Of a stretch of DNA of 64,000 bases, positions 43,583-51,505 are shown piece by piece. A program made the position numbers and the translations under genes. The notes beneath the pieces were generated by a model. That model had not been told where the DNA came from. It saw nothing but the letters and a program-made list of their open reading frames with translations, and ran no database searches. Position 1 is the stretch's first letter. The number at the start of each line of letters is the position of its first letter. The stretch is from Tissierella simiarum (GTDB lineage Bacteria; Bacillota; Clostridia; Tissierellales; Tissierellaceae): the NCBI RefSeq assembly GCF_018917865.1, contig NZ_JAHLPM010000002.1, positions 62,001-126,000 of the forward strand. The letters run 5' to 3'.

Positions 43583-44995
43583 TTAAAATCTTATAGTTCT
43601 ATCTAATTTTTGTATACTTTGCCTTTTTATTATCTTTCCATAGCCTTCTACTACTGTAATTCCTTGACTTTCATCAAATACTACCTTTCCACGTACTAAA
43701 GTTTTATCTACTTTTCCTTTTAGTTTAAAGCCGTCGAATGGAGTATATTTAGCAAGACAATACATTTTTTCTTTTTCTATAGTCCATTCCTTATCTAGAT
43801 CAATAATAGTAAAGTCTGCATCTGCTCCTATATTTAAGCTCCCTTTCTTTGGATATATTCCATAATGTTTAGCAGCATTGGTACTCAATATTTCTACAAG
43901 CTTAGATAAAGTAATTCTACCTTTGTTATATCCTTCGCTTATTATAATAGGAACCATAGTTTCTACTCCAGGTATTCCTGGGAATGCTGTCCAGATATTC
44001 ATTCCTTCTTTATCTTTTTCTGATTCTACATTGTAAGGAGCATGATCTGTAGCTATGAAGTCTACACTACCGTCTATTATTCCATTCCATAATTCTTCGT
44101 TGTCCTTTTTGGCTCTTATAGGAGGTGCAATTTTAGCAAAAGCTCCATACTTATCCATAGCTTCTTTATAGTTTAATGTTAGATAATGAGGACAAGTTTC
44201 GCTAGTTACATTTATCCCTCTCATCTTTGCTTCTTTAACAAGTTTTGCTCCAATTCCCGTACTCATATGAACTATATGAAGTCTTGCACCAGTATCTTCT
44301 GCAAAACTTATACCTAATTGAATAGCAACTTTTTCTGCTAATTCCATCCTTGCTTCTGCCCAAGCTGGCCCATCCATTCTTCCATCTTTTTGGAACTTTT
44401 TCACATAATAGTCACACATAGCAAAGTTCTCTGCATGTATTCCTATAGGTAATCCAGTTTCTGCTACTGCTTTAAAGGCTTCATGCATTTCTGGATCTGT
44501 AACTCTAGGATAAGTTGGAACCGATGGAGTCATATAAACTTTAAACCCTATAACTCCATAATCTGCCTGCTCTTTTACATTATGTAGCCAACCTTCCCTT
44601 ACATCTTCTCCTGTTACTCCTCCCCAGAAACCATAGTCTACGATAGCCTTATCCCTTATTTTTTCTATTTTGTTTTCAAGTTGAGATACGCTTCTTACAG
44701 ATGGAACAGAACAGCAAGGCATATCTATAATAGTGGTTACACCTCCTGCAGCAGCTCCAGAAGTACCTGTTAAGAAATTTTCTCTATGGGTAAATCCTGG
44801 ATCCATAAAGTGAGTATGAGAATCTATACAACCTGGTAGTGTTAAAAATCCTTTTGCATCTATTACCTCTTTTACTTCTATTCCATCAATTTCATCTATA
44901 AAACCTGCTATTTTTTCATCTTTTACTAGAATATTTGTTAAAATCATTTCATCCCCTTGTGGTATCCTTGCATTTTTAATTATTAGATCATACAT
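43583..44995 (-). CDS. Cyclic amidohydrolase, hydantoinase/allantoinase/dihydroorotase class
   Basis: 470 residues with all binuclear metal ligands: SHTHFMDPG (HxH), GFKVYM (carboxylated Lys), GIHAEN, HIVHMS and ATDHAPY (Asp). Such enzymes open cyclic amides and ureides. First gene of the BMC operon, so it would carry out the first committed step; xanthine amidohydrolase is the fitting activity, allantoinase or dihydropyrimidinase the alternatives. ATG 44995 follows AAGGGGG; the extra residues to 45046 lack support. A conserved promoter block lies just upstream. Confidence 0.9.
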   Translation of the reverse strand: MYDLIIKNARIPQGDEMILTNILVKDEKIAGFIDEIDGIEVKEVIDAKGFLTLPGCIDSHTHFMDPGFTHRENFLTGTSGAAAGGVTTIIDMPCCSVPSVRSVSQLENKIEKIRDKAIVDYGFWGGVTGEDVREGWLHNVKEQADYGVIGFKVYMTPSVPTYPRVTDPEMHEAFKAVAETGLPIGIHAENFAMCDYYVKKFQKDGRMDGPAWAEARMELAEKVAIQLGISFAEDTGARLHIVHMSTGIGAKLVKEAKMRGINVTSETCPHYLTLNYKEAMDKYGAFAKIAPPIRAKKDNEELWNGIIDGSVDFIATDHAPYNVESEKDKEGMNIWTAFPGIPGVETMVPIIISEGYNKGRITLSKLVEILSTNAAKHYGIYPKKGSLNIGADADFTIIDLDKEWTIEKEKMYCLAKYTPFDGFKLKGKVDKTLVRGKVVFDESQGITVVEGYGKIIKRQSIQKLDRTIRF

Positions 44996-45043
44996 TTTAA
45001 AACCCCCTTTTTTTAATGCTATGATAAATTTTTTATATAATAA

Positions 45044-45084
45044 CATAATATTTTGAAATAAACCTTGTTAGTTTACTATAAAAA
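45044..45084 (-). promoter_or_regulatory. Conserved promoter block, copy 1 (BMC operon)
   Basis: It contains CCTTGTTAGTTTACTATAAA (plus strand). A 29-base core differs at one position from the block before guanine deaminase (50729-50769), and a CATAATAT word stands at the same distance in both. It lies upstream of the BMC operon. Probably a shared operator, perhaps for PucR. Confidence 0.7.
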
Positions 45085-45209
45085 TTATTTATTTACTCTC
45101 TATATGCTTAAGTAATTTTGTAAATATTCAATAATCAGTTTGTATATTTTATATATACTATCTCTCCTATTCAATTAATATAATTAGTATTAAAGGGGGT
45201 AGTAGAGTT

Positions 45210-45902
45210 ATGAGTTTAAAATTAATAGACTTATCACAGGAAATATATGAGGGAATGTCTGTATTTCCAATGCATCAGAAAACTTTCATAATGACAAATA
45301 TGTCTCATGAAAAAAACATGAAAGACACTGGAAGCACTGCTTTAGGGTTCTCTGCAAGAAATCTTCTCTTAAGTGAACACTGTGGAACCCATTGTGATGC
45401 TGTATGGGAGTATAAACCTACTGGTGCAACTATTGACAAAATGCCTTTAGAATATTTTTGGGGTAGTGCTATATGCATCGATTTAACTCACGTACCAGAA
45501 ACAAGATATATTGAGCCAAAAGATTTAGAGGAAGCAGTTGAAAGATCTGGACAGGAAATAAAAAAAGGAGATATTGTTCTCCTATATACAGGCCATTTTG
45601 ATAGAAATTTTGATACTAATAAATGGCAAACTACTTATGCTGGTCTTAGCTATGAAGGAGCTAAATGGTTGGCTGAAAAAGGTGTGGTAAACATTGGAGT
45701 AGATTCACCTTCTGTTGATCATCCTGAAGATTTGAATTTTTCTGCCCATATGATCTGTGGAGAATATGACATAACTAATACGGAGAATTTGTGTAATTTA
45801 GACAAACTGGTAAATAAAAGATTTTTATACATCGGGCTTCCACTAAAGATTAGAGATGGGTCAGGTTCCCCCATTAGAGCAGTAGCCTTAGTGAAAGAAT
45901 AA
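45210..45902 (+). CDS. Cyclase-family (KynB-like) metal-dependent hydrolase
   Basis: 230 residues. The family motif HxGTHxDA is present as EHCGTHCDAVWEY, but the usual third His after DA is absent (Glu in its place) and a Cys precedes GTH. Relatives hydrolyse formyl-kynurenine, isatin and other amides or ring amides. Divergent from the BMC operon with a shared intergenic region, so it probably belongs to the same pathway; opening of 4-imidazolone is one untested option. AAAGGGGGT lies before the ATG. Confidence 0.85.
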   Translation: MSLKLIDLSQEIYEGMSVFPMHQKTFIMTNMSHEKNMKDTGSTALGFSARNLLLSEHCGTHCDAVWEYKPTGATIDKMPLEYFWGSAICIDLTHVPETRYIEPKDLEEAVERSGQEIKKGDIVLLYTGHFDRNFDTNKWQTTYAGLSYEGAKWLAEKGVVNIGVDSPSVDHPEDLNFSAHMICGEYDITNTENLCNLDKLVNKRFLYIGLPLKIRDGSGSPIRAVALVKE

Positions 45903-45938
45903 AAAATGCCTAGACGTTGAATGGTCTAGGCATTTTTT
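45901..45938. terminator. Bidirectional terminator
   Basis: Fourteen-base arms (AAAAAATGCCTAGA and complement), ten-base loop, T-runs on both exits. It lies between the convergent hydrolase and NCS2 permease genes. Confidence 0.88.
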
Positions 45939-45946
45939 TATCTTTA

Positions 45947-47269
45947 TTATGCTGCTTTTTCTCCACCTGGAAGTATCATATTTAATATTATTGCTGTAAT
46001 AGTTCCCGTAGTCATTCCTGATTGGAATATGGTTGAAAAAGCTTTTGGGAAATTATTTAAAATTTCAGGTCTATATACAACGGATAATCCCAAACCAATA
46101 GCTATTGCTACAATCAAACTATTTCGTCTATTAAAGTTTACATCTTTTAATATCTTTAATCCACCAACTGCTATCATACCAAACATCATAATACCAGCTC
46201 CCCCTAAAACAGGATTAGGCATTATAGCTACTAATGCTCCTAACTTGGGAAAGATTCCTGATAACATAAGTATTATTCCAGATAGCATTACTACATATCT
46301 ACTAGCAACTCCTGTTAGAGGTATAATCCCTACATTTTGACTAAAAGATGTATGAGGTCCTGCATTAAAAATACCAGCCAAAAAACTTCCCACACCATCT
46401 GATAATATTCCTGCTGATAATTCATCACCAGTTATTTCATGTTCACTAGCAGAAGCTACTGATATCAAATCTCCTATGGTTTCTATAGCTGTAACAATAT
46501 AGGCAGGTAAAAAAGTTAGAATAGCAGTTATATTTACATCAATTCCAAATTTAAAAGGTCTAGGGAAAGAAAGCCATGCTGCTTCTTTCACTGGTGTAAT
46601 ATCCAATAAACCCATAGGAATAGATATAATATACCCAGATATAATACCAATAAGAATGGCTCCAACACTAAAAAATCCTTTGCCACTTTGATTTAATAAA
46701 ACAATAATAGCCATAACTATGAAAGATAATAATATGTATTTCAAACTACCATAGTCTGAAACTCCCGATCCTCCAGCAGACCAGTCAACAGCTACAGGAA
46801 GCATAGTTAGTCCTATTAAAGTAACAACTATTCCTGTAACTGCAGGTGGAAAGAATCTTCTGAGAGGTTTAATAAGCCGACTTAAAATCATTTCTAAAAA
46901 AGAACCAAATATAGTGGCTCCAAAATATGCAGGTAATCCAAAGGCTGTACCTACTGCAATTCCAGGCCCTACAAAAGTAAAATCAGTCCCCATAATGCAA
47001 GGTAATCTTGAACCTATTGGACCTACTCCATGAGATTGAATAAGCGTCGCTAATCCAGATGCAAACAATGTAGCACTTACCATAAAAGTCATATCCGCTG
47101 GTGATAATCCTAATGCCTGCCCTACTACTAAAGGTACTGCTACAATTCCGCTGAAAGCTGCCATAATGTTTTGAATGGCTAATGCTATAGCGATTTTTAA
47201 TGGTGGTTTATCATTGATGCGATATATTAGCTCAGACCCCACTTTTTCTTCTAAAATATCATTAGACAT
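45947..47269 (-). CDS. NCS2/NAT nucleobase permease (xanthine/uric acid/uracil type)
   Basis: 440 residues, about 12-14 membrane segments, with the NAT signature SQNVGIIPLTG. It imports a purine or pyrimidine base with a cation. Context (guanine deaminase, PucR, BMC operon) favours xanthine or urate. A paralogue lies at 58885-60183. Good ribosome site AGGAGGGG. Confidence 0.92.
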   Translation of the reverse strand: MSNDILEEKVGSELIYRINDKPPLKIAIALAIQNIMAAFSGIVAVPLVVGQALGLSPADMTFMVSATLFASGLATLIQSHGVGPIGSRLPCIMGTDFTFVGPGIAVGTAFGLPAYFGATIFGSFLEMILSRLIKPLRRFFPPAVTGIVVTLIGLTMLPVAVDWSAGGSGVSDYGSLKYILLSFIVMAIIVLLNQSGKGFFSVGAILIGIISGYIISIPMGLLDITPVKEAAWLSFPRPFKFGIDVNITAILTFLPAYIVTAIETIGDLISVASASEHEITGDELSAGILSDGVGSFLAGIFNAGPHTSFSQNVGIIPLTGVASRYVVMLSGIILMLSGIFPKLGALVAIMPNPVLGGAGIMMFGMIAVGGLKILKDVNFNRRNSLIVAIAIGLGLSVVYRPEILNNFPKAFSTIFQSGMTTGTITAIILNMILPGGEKAA

Positions 47270-47373
47270 CTAACCCCTCCTAAAACAATTTTATACTTTA
47301 CCACACTCCCACTCTAATATGATTATATATCTTTATGAAAAAGTCTTTGTTATTATTCTACAATAATTTTAAA

Positions 47374-47431
47374 AGAGCATAGATAAAAGCCTTGGATATT
47401 TTTTATTCTCCAAGGCTTTTATCTATGCTCT
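47374..47431 (-). terminator. Strong terminator after the second PucR gene
   Basis: Perfect 23-base arms around a 12-base loop, followed by TTTAAAATT on the minus strand. It begins within the last bases of the gene. Confidence 0.85.
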
Positions 47432-49103
47432 ATTTTACTAAAAGTTCTCTAATCTTCAAAGCAATTTCAAGATTTAATCTATCATTTGAATCATCTAAAT
47501 TCATTCCTGTTATTTCATTGATTCTATTAATTCTATATAAAATAGTGTTATAATGGGTATACAAATGTTCAGACATCCTTGTTAGATTCCCATTAAACAT
47601 AAAATAAGCTTCTAAAGTTTTAACTAATTCTGTGGATTTTTTATTATCATAATCTACTAGAGGTTTTAAAGTAGTTGCATAAAAATCCTCTAATTCTTCT
47701 GTTAAAAAGTCCTGACACAATATTTTAAATATACCTAAATCATCAAAGTAGACTACTTGTCTTTCTGTAAGGATTCTTCCAGTCCTTATGGTTTTTATAG
47801 CATCTGCAAAGCTTTTACTTACATTGATAAGTCCTTTATAAGCCCTACCTACTCCAATCTTTACTTCTAAGTTCTTAAATTTTTCGCCTAATTTTTCAAC
47901 TATCATATCATTAAATCTTCTTAGTCTGTCATCAATAGACTTTTTGTCTTTAAATCCTAATAGTATTTGAATTCCATTCATCTTGCTTGCCACGATTCCC
48001 TCTATTTTAAAATAATCTATTATTTCTTCTACCGTTGTGACAGTCCTATTAATGTAATCTTGAATAAAGTCTATAGAATATTCATCATTTTCTTGTTTAT
48101 CAAATTTAAACTTGAAGCTCATTACTTCTATTACATAATAATCACTAGGATTTAAGTTAAAAAATCGTGCCCTCTCCAAAGCTTTTCTCTTTCTCTTTGA
48201 ATCTACGGAAATTAAATCCTCAAAATACTCGGATCTATATCTTATCTCTATTTCTTTAATAGAAAGCTCCTGCAATACCGCTAAAGCTATAGTAGTTGTT
48301 GCACTTTCTATAATGGATAAATCAAAACCACCTAAGGGCGTATTTGTTGACCAAGAAAATATATGGCCATATACATTGTCTTTAACAACTATTGGCATGA
48401 CCATTCTTTTAACATACTTTCCATTTATGAGCATTTTCTCTTCATCTAATTTTTTCAACTTACTTTTACTACTATTTGGATTATAAAATCGCTTTACATC
48501 TTCCCGAATTTGATTTCTTGTAATATCATCTACGTTTTCCAACTGCTCAATGGTATCGTGGGAAAAATTTAATTTTAATATTACAGGATTCTTAATATTT
48601 TCTTCGACTATTTTAGTTAATTCTTCTATTCCATTTCCATTAAGCATTACATTTATAAATCTTCCATGGACTTTCTCTATTCTTTCCAGCAAGGAGGCTT
48701 GTTTATTGAATATTGCTTTAATTGTAGACAGCATTACATCTGATAAAGGTATGGAATAGTGGATATCTATTAAAGGAAAGCCTAATTCATCCGCAAGATC
48801 TATAACTTCCTGTGAAAGAAAATCTAAATAAGGATGCACTTTTATTCCAATACCAGAAAGCTTCTTCTTTGAACATTCTTCGATAAGATTTTTCTGTACT
48901 TCAGCATTTTCTTTTTTAAAAAAATATGCAGTTGTTAACAAAAATTCCCCTTCACTTACCCAGTCAATTATATCTGGATCTGCCATAATATTTACTCTAG
49001 TTATTGTATTTCTAGCACCTTTAGATCCAGCAATTAAATTAGAATCTCCCATAACCTCTAACTTCAACATATCTTCAACACTAATTCCATTTTGCCCAGT
49101 CAT
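47430..49103 (-). CDS. PucR-family transcriptional regulator (second copy)
   Basis: 557 residues: N-terminal PucR domain (SVEDMLKLEVM ... EFLLTTAYFF), a CdaR-like middle and a C-terminal helix-turn-helix (MSEHLYTHYNTILYRINRI). It lies between the NCS2 permease and guanine deaminase genes and near both copies of the conserved promoter block, so it is the better candidate regulator of the purine island. GGAG lies eight bases before the ATG. Confidence 0.9.
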   Translation of the reverse strand: MTGQNGISVEDMLKLEVMGDSNLIAGSKGARNTITRVNIMADPDIIDWVSEGEFLLTTAYFFKKENAEVQKNLIEECSKKKLSGIGIKVHPYLDFLSQEVIDLADELGFPLIDIHYSIPLSDVMLSTIKAIFNKQASLLERIEKVHGRFINVMLNGNGIEELTKIVEENIKNPVILKLNFSHDTIEQLENVDDITRNQIREDVKRFYNPNSSKSKLKKLDEEKMLINGKYVKRMVMPIVVKDNVYGHIFSWSTNTPLGGFDLSIIESATTTIALAVLQELSIKEIEIRYRSEYFEDLISVDSKRKRKALERARFFNLNPSDYYVIEVMSFKFKFDKQENDEYSIDFIQDYINRTVTTVEEIIDYFKIEGIVASKMNGIQILLGFKDKKSIDDRLRRFNDMIVEKLGEKFKNLEVKIGVGRAYKGLINVSKSFADAIKTIRTGRILTERQVVYFDDLGIFKILCQDFLTEELEDFYATTLKPLVDYDNKKSTELVKTLEAYFMFNGNLTRMSEHLYTHYNTILYRINRINEITGMNLDDSNDRLNLEIALKIRELLVK

Positions 49104-49302
49104 GGTACCTACTCCTTAAATTTAAAATATAGTAATTTTAAATCTTCCCCATAATCTCTTTTGATAACTAGAAAATAAACTTAATACTTTCATGAGCTCA
49201 TATTAATTTCCCTTATAATACTCCTTCGTTAAAATTATAGCACTTAAGGAAATTATTATCTACTCAATATTCTGAAATATATAAATTTATTTTTTAATCA
49301 CC

Positions 49303-49334
49303 TATTAACTTATCTTTATAAAGATAATAGTTAA
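49303..49334 (-). terminator. Near-palindromic hairpin at the guanine deaminase end
   Basis: TTAACTTATCTTTA pairs with TAAAGATAATAGTTAA with one offset base. AT-rich, with a modest T-run. Confidence 0.45.
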
Positions 49335-50620
49335 AATTCGGGTTCTTCAACCTTTCTTCCTCTTATGTATCTCTCAACTATATTTCTATCATCTCCAATA
49401 TAGATAAACTTTTGTATTCTTTCTTCTAAGGATAGGGGCTCTATATCTGCCAGCGAAGAGTCATCTATTATTAAAGCATCTAACTCATAGCCTTCTTCAA
49501 AGCTTCCAACTTTACCAAAGAAACTTCCTCCACCTTTTGTTCCTAAGAAAAAAGCTTCACTAATAGTAATTGGTTGAAGTTCTTTATTAGTTTCGAGCCA
49601 TTTCATCTTTGAACTTTGGATAGCTGCCACCATAACGTCCGCCATACTTATACAATGTCCTCCTGCCATATCTGTACCTAAACCTAAAGGTACACCTTTA
49701 TCTAAGAACTTTCTTACTGGCATAATTCCACTAGAAAGATCAAAATTTGAATGAGGACAATGGGCAGCATATACTCCATTCTTAGCCATTAATTCTATTT
49801 CTTCTTCAGTATTATATATGCAATGACCCATAACAGTTTTAGTCTGACCAAACAAACCATATTGATTGTACACACTTGCATAATTAGCAAACTCTGGATA
49901 CAATTCCTTAACCCATGCTAATTCTCCTATGTTTTCACTAAGGTGAGATTCAACGGGTAGATTGTATTTAGATGCAAGATAGCCTAAACTTTCAAGGAGT
50001 TCTACAGTACATACAGGGGCAAATCTTGGAGCAATAATGGGTTTTACTAAATCTGATTTATCTTTATATTCTATTACTATTTCTTCTGTATCTACAATTG
50101 ATTTTTTTGTATCCTCCGTAATATAATCAGGAGAATTTCTATCCATGTTTACCTTTCCTATATATGCTCCTAATCCAGATTTTATGAATAAATCAAATAA
50201 AAGCTTTGTACTTTCTTTATGTATACTGCTAAATATTACACAGCGAGTAGTTCCAACTCTCCATAACTCTCTAATCAACTTAGTATAAACTTTTTTTCCA
50301 TACTGAATGTCTTCATACTTCTTTTCTTCTGGAAATGTATAAGTTTCAAGCCACGGTAAAAGTTCCTTATCTAACCCTAATCCCCTATTGGGATATTGGG
50401 GAGCATGAAGATGTAAATCTATAAACCCTGGTATTATAATCTTATTACTAAAATCTTTTATAACGTAATGTTGGTATTTCTCTTCTAATTCTTTAAATAT
50501 TCCTACTACCTTCCCATTTTCTGCTACTATATAAGAGTCTTTGTGAATTTCAAATTTTTCTTTAGTCGGAGTAAAAACTATGTCACCTTTAAGTATTATT
50601 TTATCTTCCTTTTGTTTCAT
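49331..50620 (-). CDS. guaD: Guanine deaminase
   Basis: About 429 residues with guanine-deaminase motifs: PGFIDLHLHAPQYPNRG (HxH and the guanine-site residues), APRFAPVCT, ESHLSEN, MGHCIY and GLGTDMAGG. It converts guanine to xanthine and ammonia. ATG 50620 lies eight bases after AAGGAG, better than the GTG/ATG at 50629/50626. It stands alone behind the conserved promoter block, so it is co-regulated with the BMC operon. Confidence 0.93.
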   Translation of the reverse strand: MKQKEDKIILKGDIVFTPTKEKFEIHKDSYIVAENGKVVGIFKELEEKYQHYVIKDFSNKIIIPGFIDLHLHAPQYPNRGLGLDKELLPWLETYTFPEEKKYEDIQYGKKVYTKLIRELWRVGTTRCVIFSSIHKESTKLLFDLFIKSGLGAYIGKVNMDRNSPDYITEDTKKSIVDTEEIVIEYKDKSDLVKPIIAPRFAPVCTVELLESLGYLASKYNLPVESHLSENIGELAWVKELYPEFANYASVYNQYGLFGQTKTVMGHCIYNTEEEIELMAKNGVYAAHCPHSNFDLSSGIMPVRKFLDKGVPLGLGTDMAGGHCISMADVMVAAIQSSKMKWLETNKELQPITISEAFFLGTKGGGSFFGKVGSFEEGYELDALIIDDSSLADIEPLSLEERIQKFIYIGDDRNIVERYIRGRKVEEPEF

Positions 50621-50728
50621 ATTCATCACTCCTTGGATTTTTAATAATAAAATTGGTTACTTTAATAAATTTTCTAAGCTGTTTAATATATCCATTTTTA
50701 ATACAAAATTGAATCTGTTATATAATAT

Positions 50729-50769
50729 CATAATATAAAAAAATAAGCCTTGTTAGTTTACTATAAAAA
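50729..50769 (-). promoter_or_regulatory. Conserved promoter block, copy 2 (guanine deaminase)
   Basis: Carries the same CCTTGTTAGTTTACTATAAA core as 45044-45084, with 28 of 29 core bases equal and about 36 of 41 over the whole block. It lies roughly 110 bases upstream of guaD. Confidence 0.7.
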
Positions 50770-50843
50770 CTTTTCTTTTCTAATTTAAAGTGTTATAAAA
50801 TTTTATGAATATTTAATAATTTAATCTTTTCTATAATAAAAAA

Positions 50844-50872
50844 AATAAGCTAGTTTTAATCACTAACTTATT
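50844..50872 (-). terminator. Terminator after the coiled-coil protein gene
   Basis: AATAAGCTAGT / ACTAACTTATT arms, then a long T-run on the minus strand. Confidence 0.75.
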
Positions 50873-50908
50873 ATTTATATAACTATTTATTTAATGTATC
50901 ATTTTAAT

Positions 50909-51355
50909 CTATGCTAACTTTTTCTTTAAAGTAGTTAATTCTGCAGTATTCATTGTAGTCTGTCCTGCTATATGTCTTATAGCAGCTTCCATAACTTCTA
51001 TTTTCCCATCAAAGGTGTCCATCATTTCCTTATGTTGTTTTTCATTCTGTTCCATATGATTTACTTGAACTTCTATTATAGTCTTGATGTCTTTTTCCAT
51101 ACTTTCCTGATTCATTTCAATCCTAGTAAGTCTAGAGGTAGTATCGTCTTTGAATTTTGTCATATCGCTTTTGAATTCTGTCATTTCACTCTTAAATTCT
51201 GTCATATCAGTTCTAAATTCCGTCATATCGTTTTTAAATTCTGTCATCTCATCTTGAAATCTCTCCGATCTTTCTTTAAAACCTGTCATTTCATTTTTAA
51301 AACTTAAAAACTCAGAATACATTTTTTCCAGCAGTTCAAAAGTTTTGTCATCCAT
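50909..51355 (-). CDS. Coiled-coil protein with seven-residue repeats
   Basis: 148 residues. From about 18 to 70 the sequence repeats a seven-residue unit of the type MTEFKxD about seven times, a textbook heptad coiled coil; the rest is also helical (EVQVNHMEQNEKQHKEMMD). No signal peptide or membrane part. Function unknown. AGGAGGT precedes the ATG. The DNA repeats make the gene prone to length change. Confidence 0.75.
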   Translation of the reverse strand: MDDKTFELLEKMYSEFLSFKNEMTGFKERSERFQDEMTEFKNDMTEFRTDMTEFKSEMTEFKSDMTKFKDDTTSRLTRIEMNQESMEKDIKTIIEVQVNHMEQNEKQHKEMMDTFDGKIEVMEAAIRHIAGQTTMNTAELTTLKKKLA

Positions 51356-51469
51356 AGATTTACCTCCTCTCTCGTATTATTCCCTTAAATTTATTATATC
51401 ATAATATCTTATGGAAAAAGTACTTAAAATAATTTCATGCCCATTTCTTTTATATTAAAAATACTGATA

Positions 51470-51494
51470 AAACCAGCTCCTAAGAGCTGGCTTT
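51470..51494 (-). terminator. Terminator after the SLH nucleotidase
   Basis: Arms AAACCAGCTC / GAGCTGGCTTT with a CTAA loop, just after the nucleotidase stop. Confidence 0.75.
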
Positions 51495-51505
51495 ATTATA
51501 CACTT

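Noticed and set aside
43583-45046. Assignment of the cyclic amidohydrolase as plain allantoinase
   Set aside because: The motifs allow it, but no other allantoin enzyme lies in the BMC operon, while UbiD, formimidoyltransferase and base deaminases point to xanthine; kept as an alternative only.
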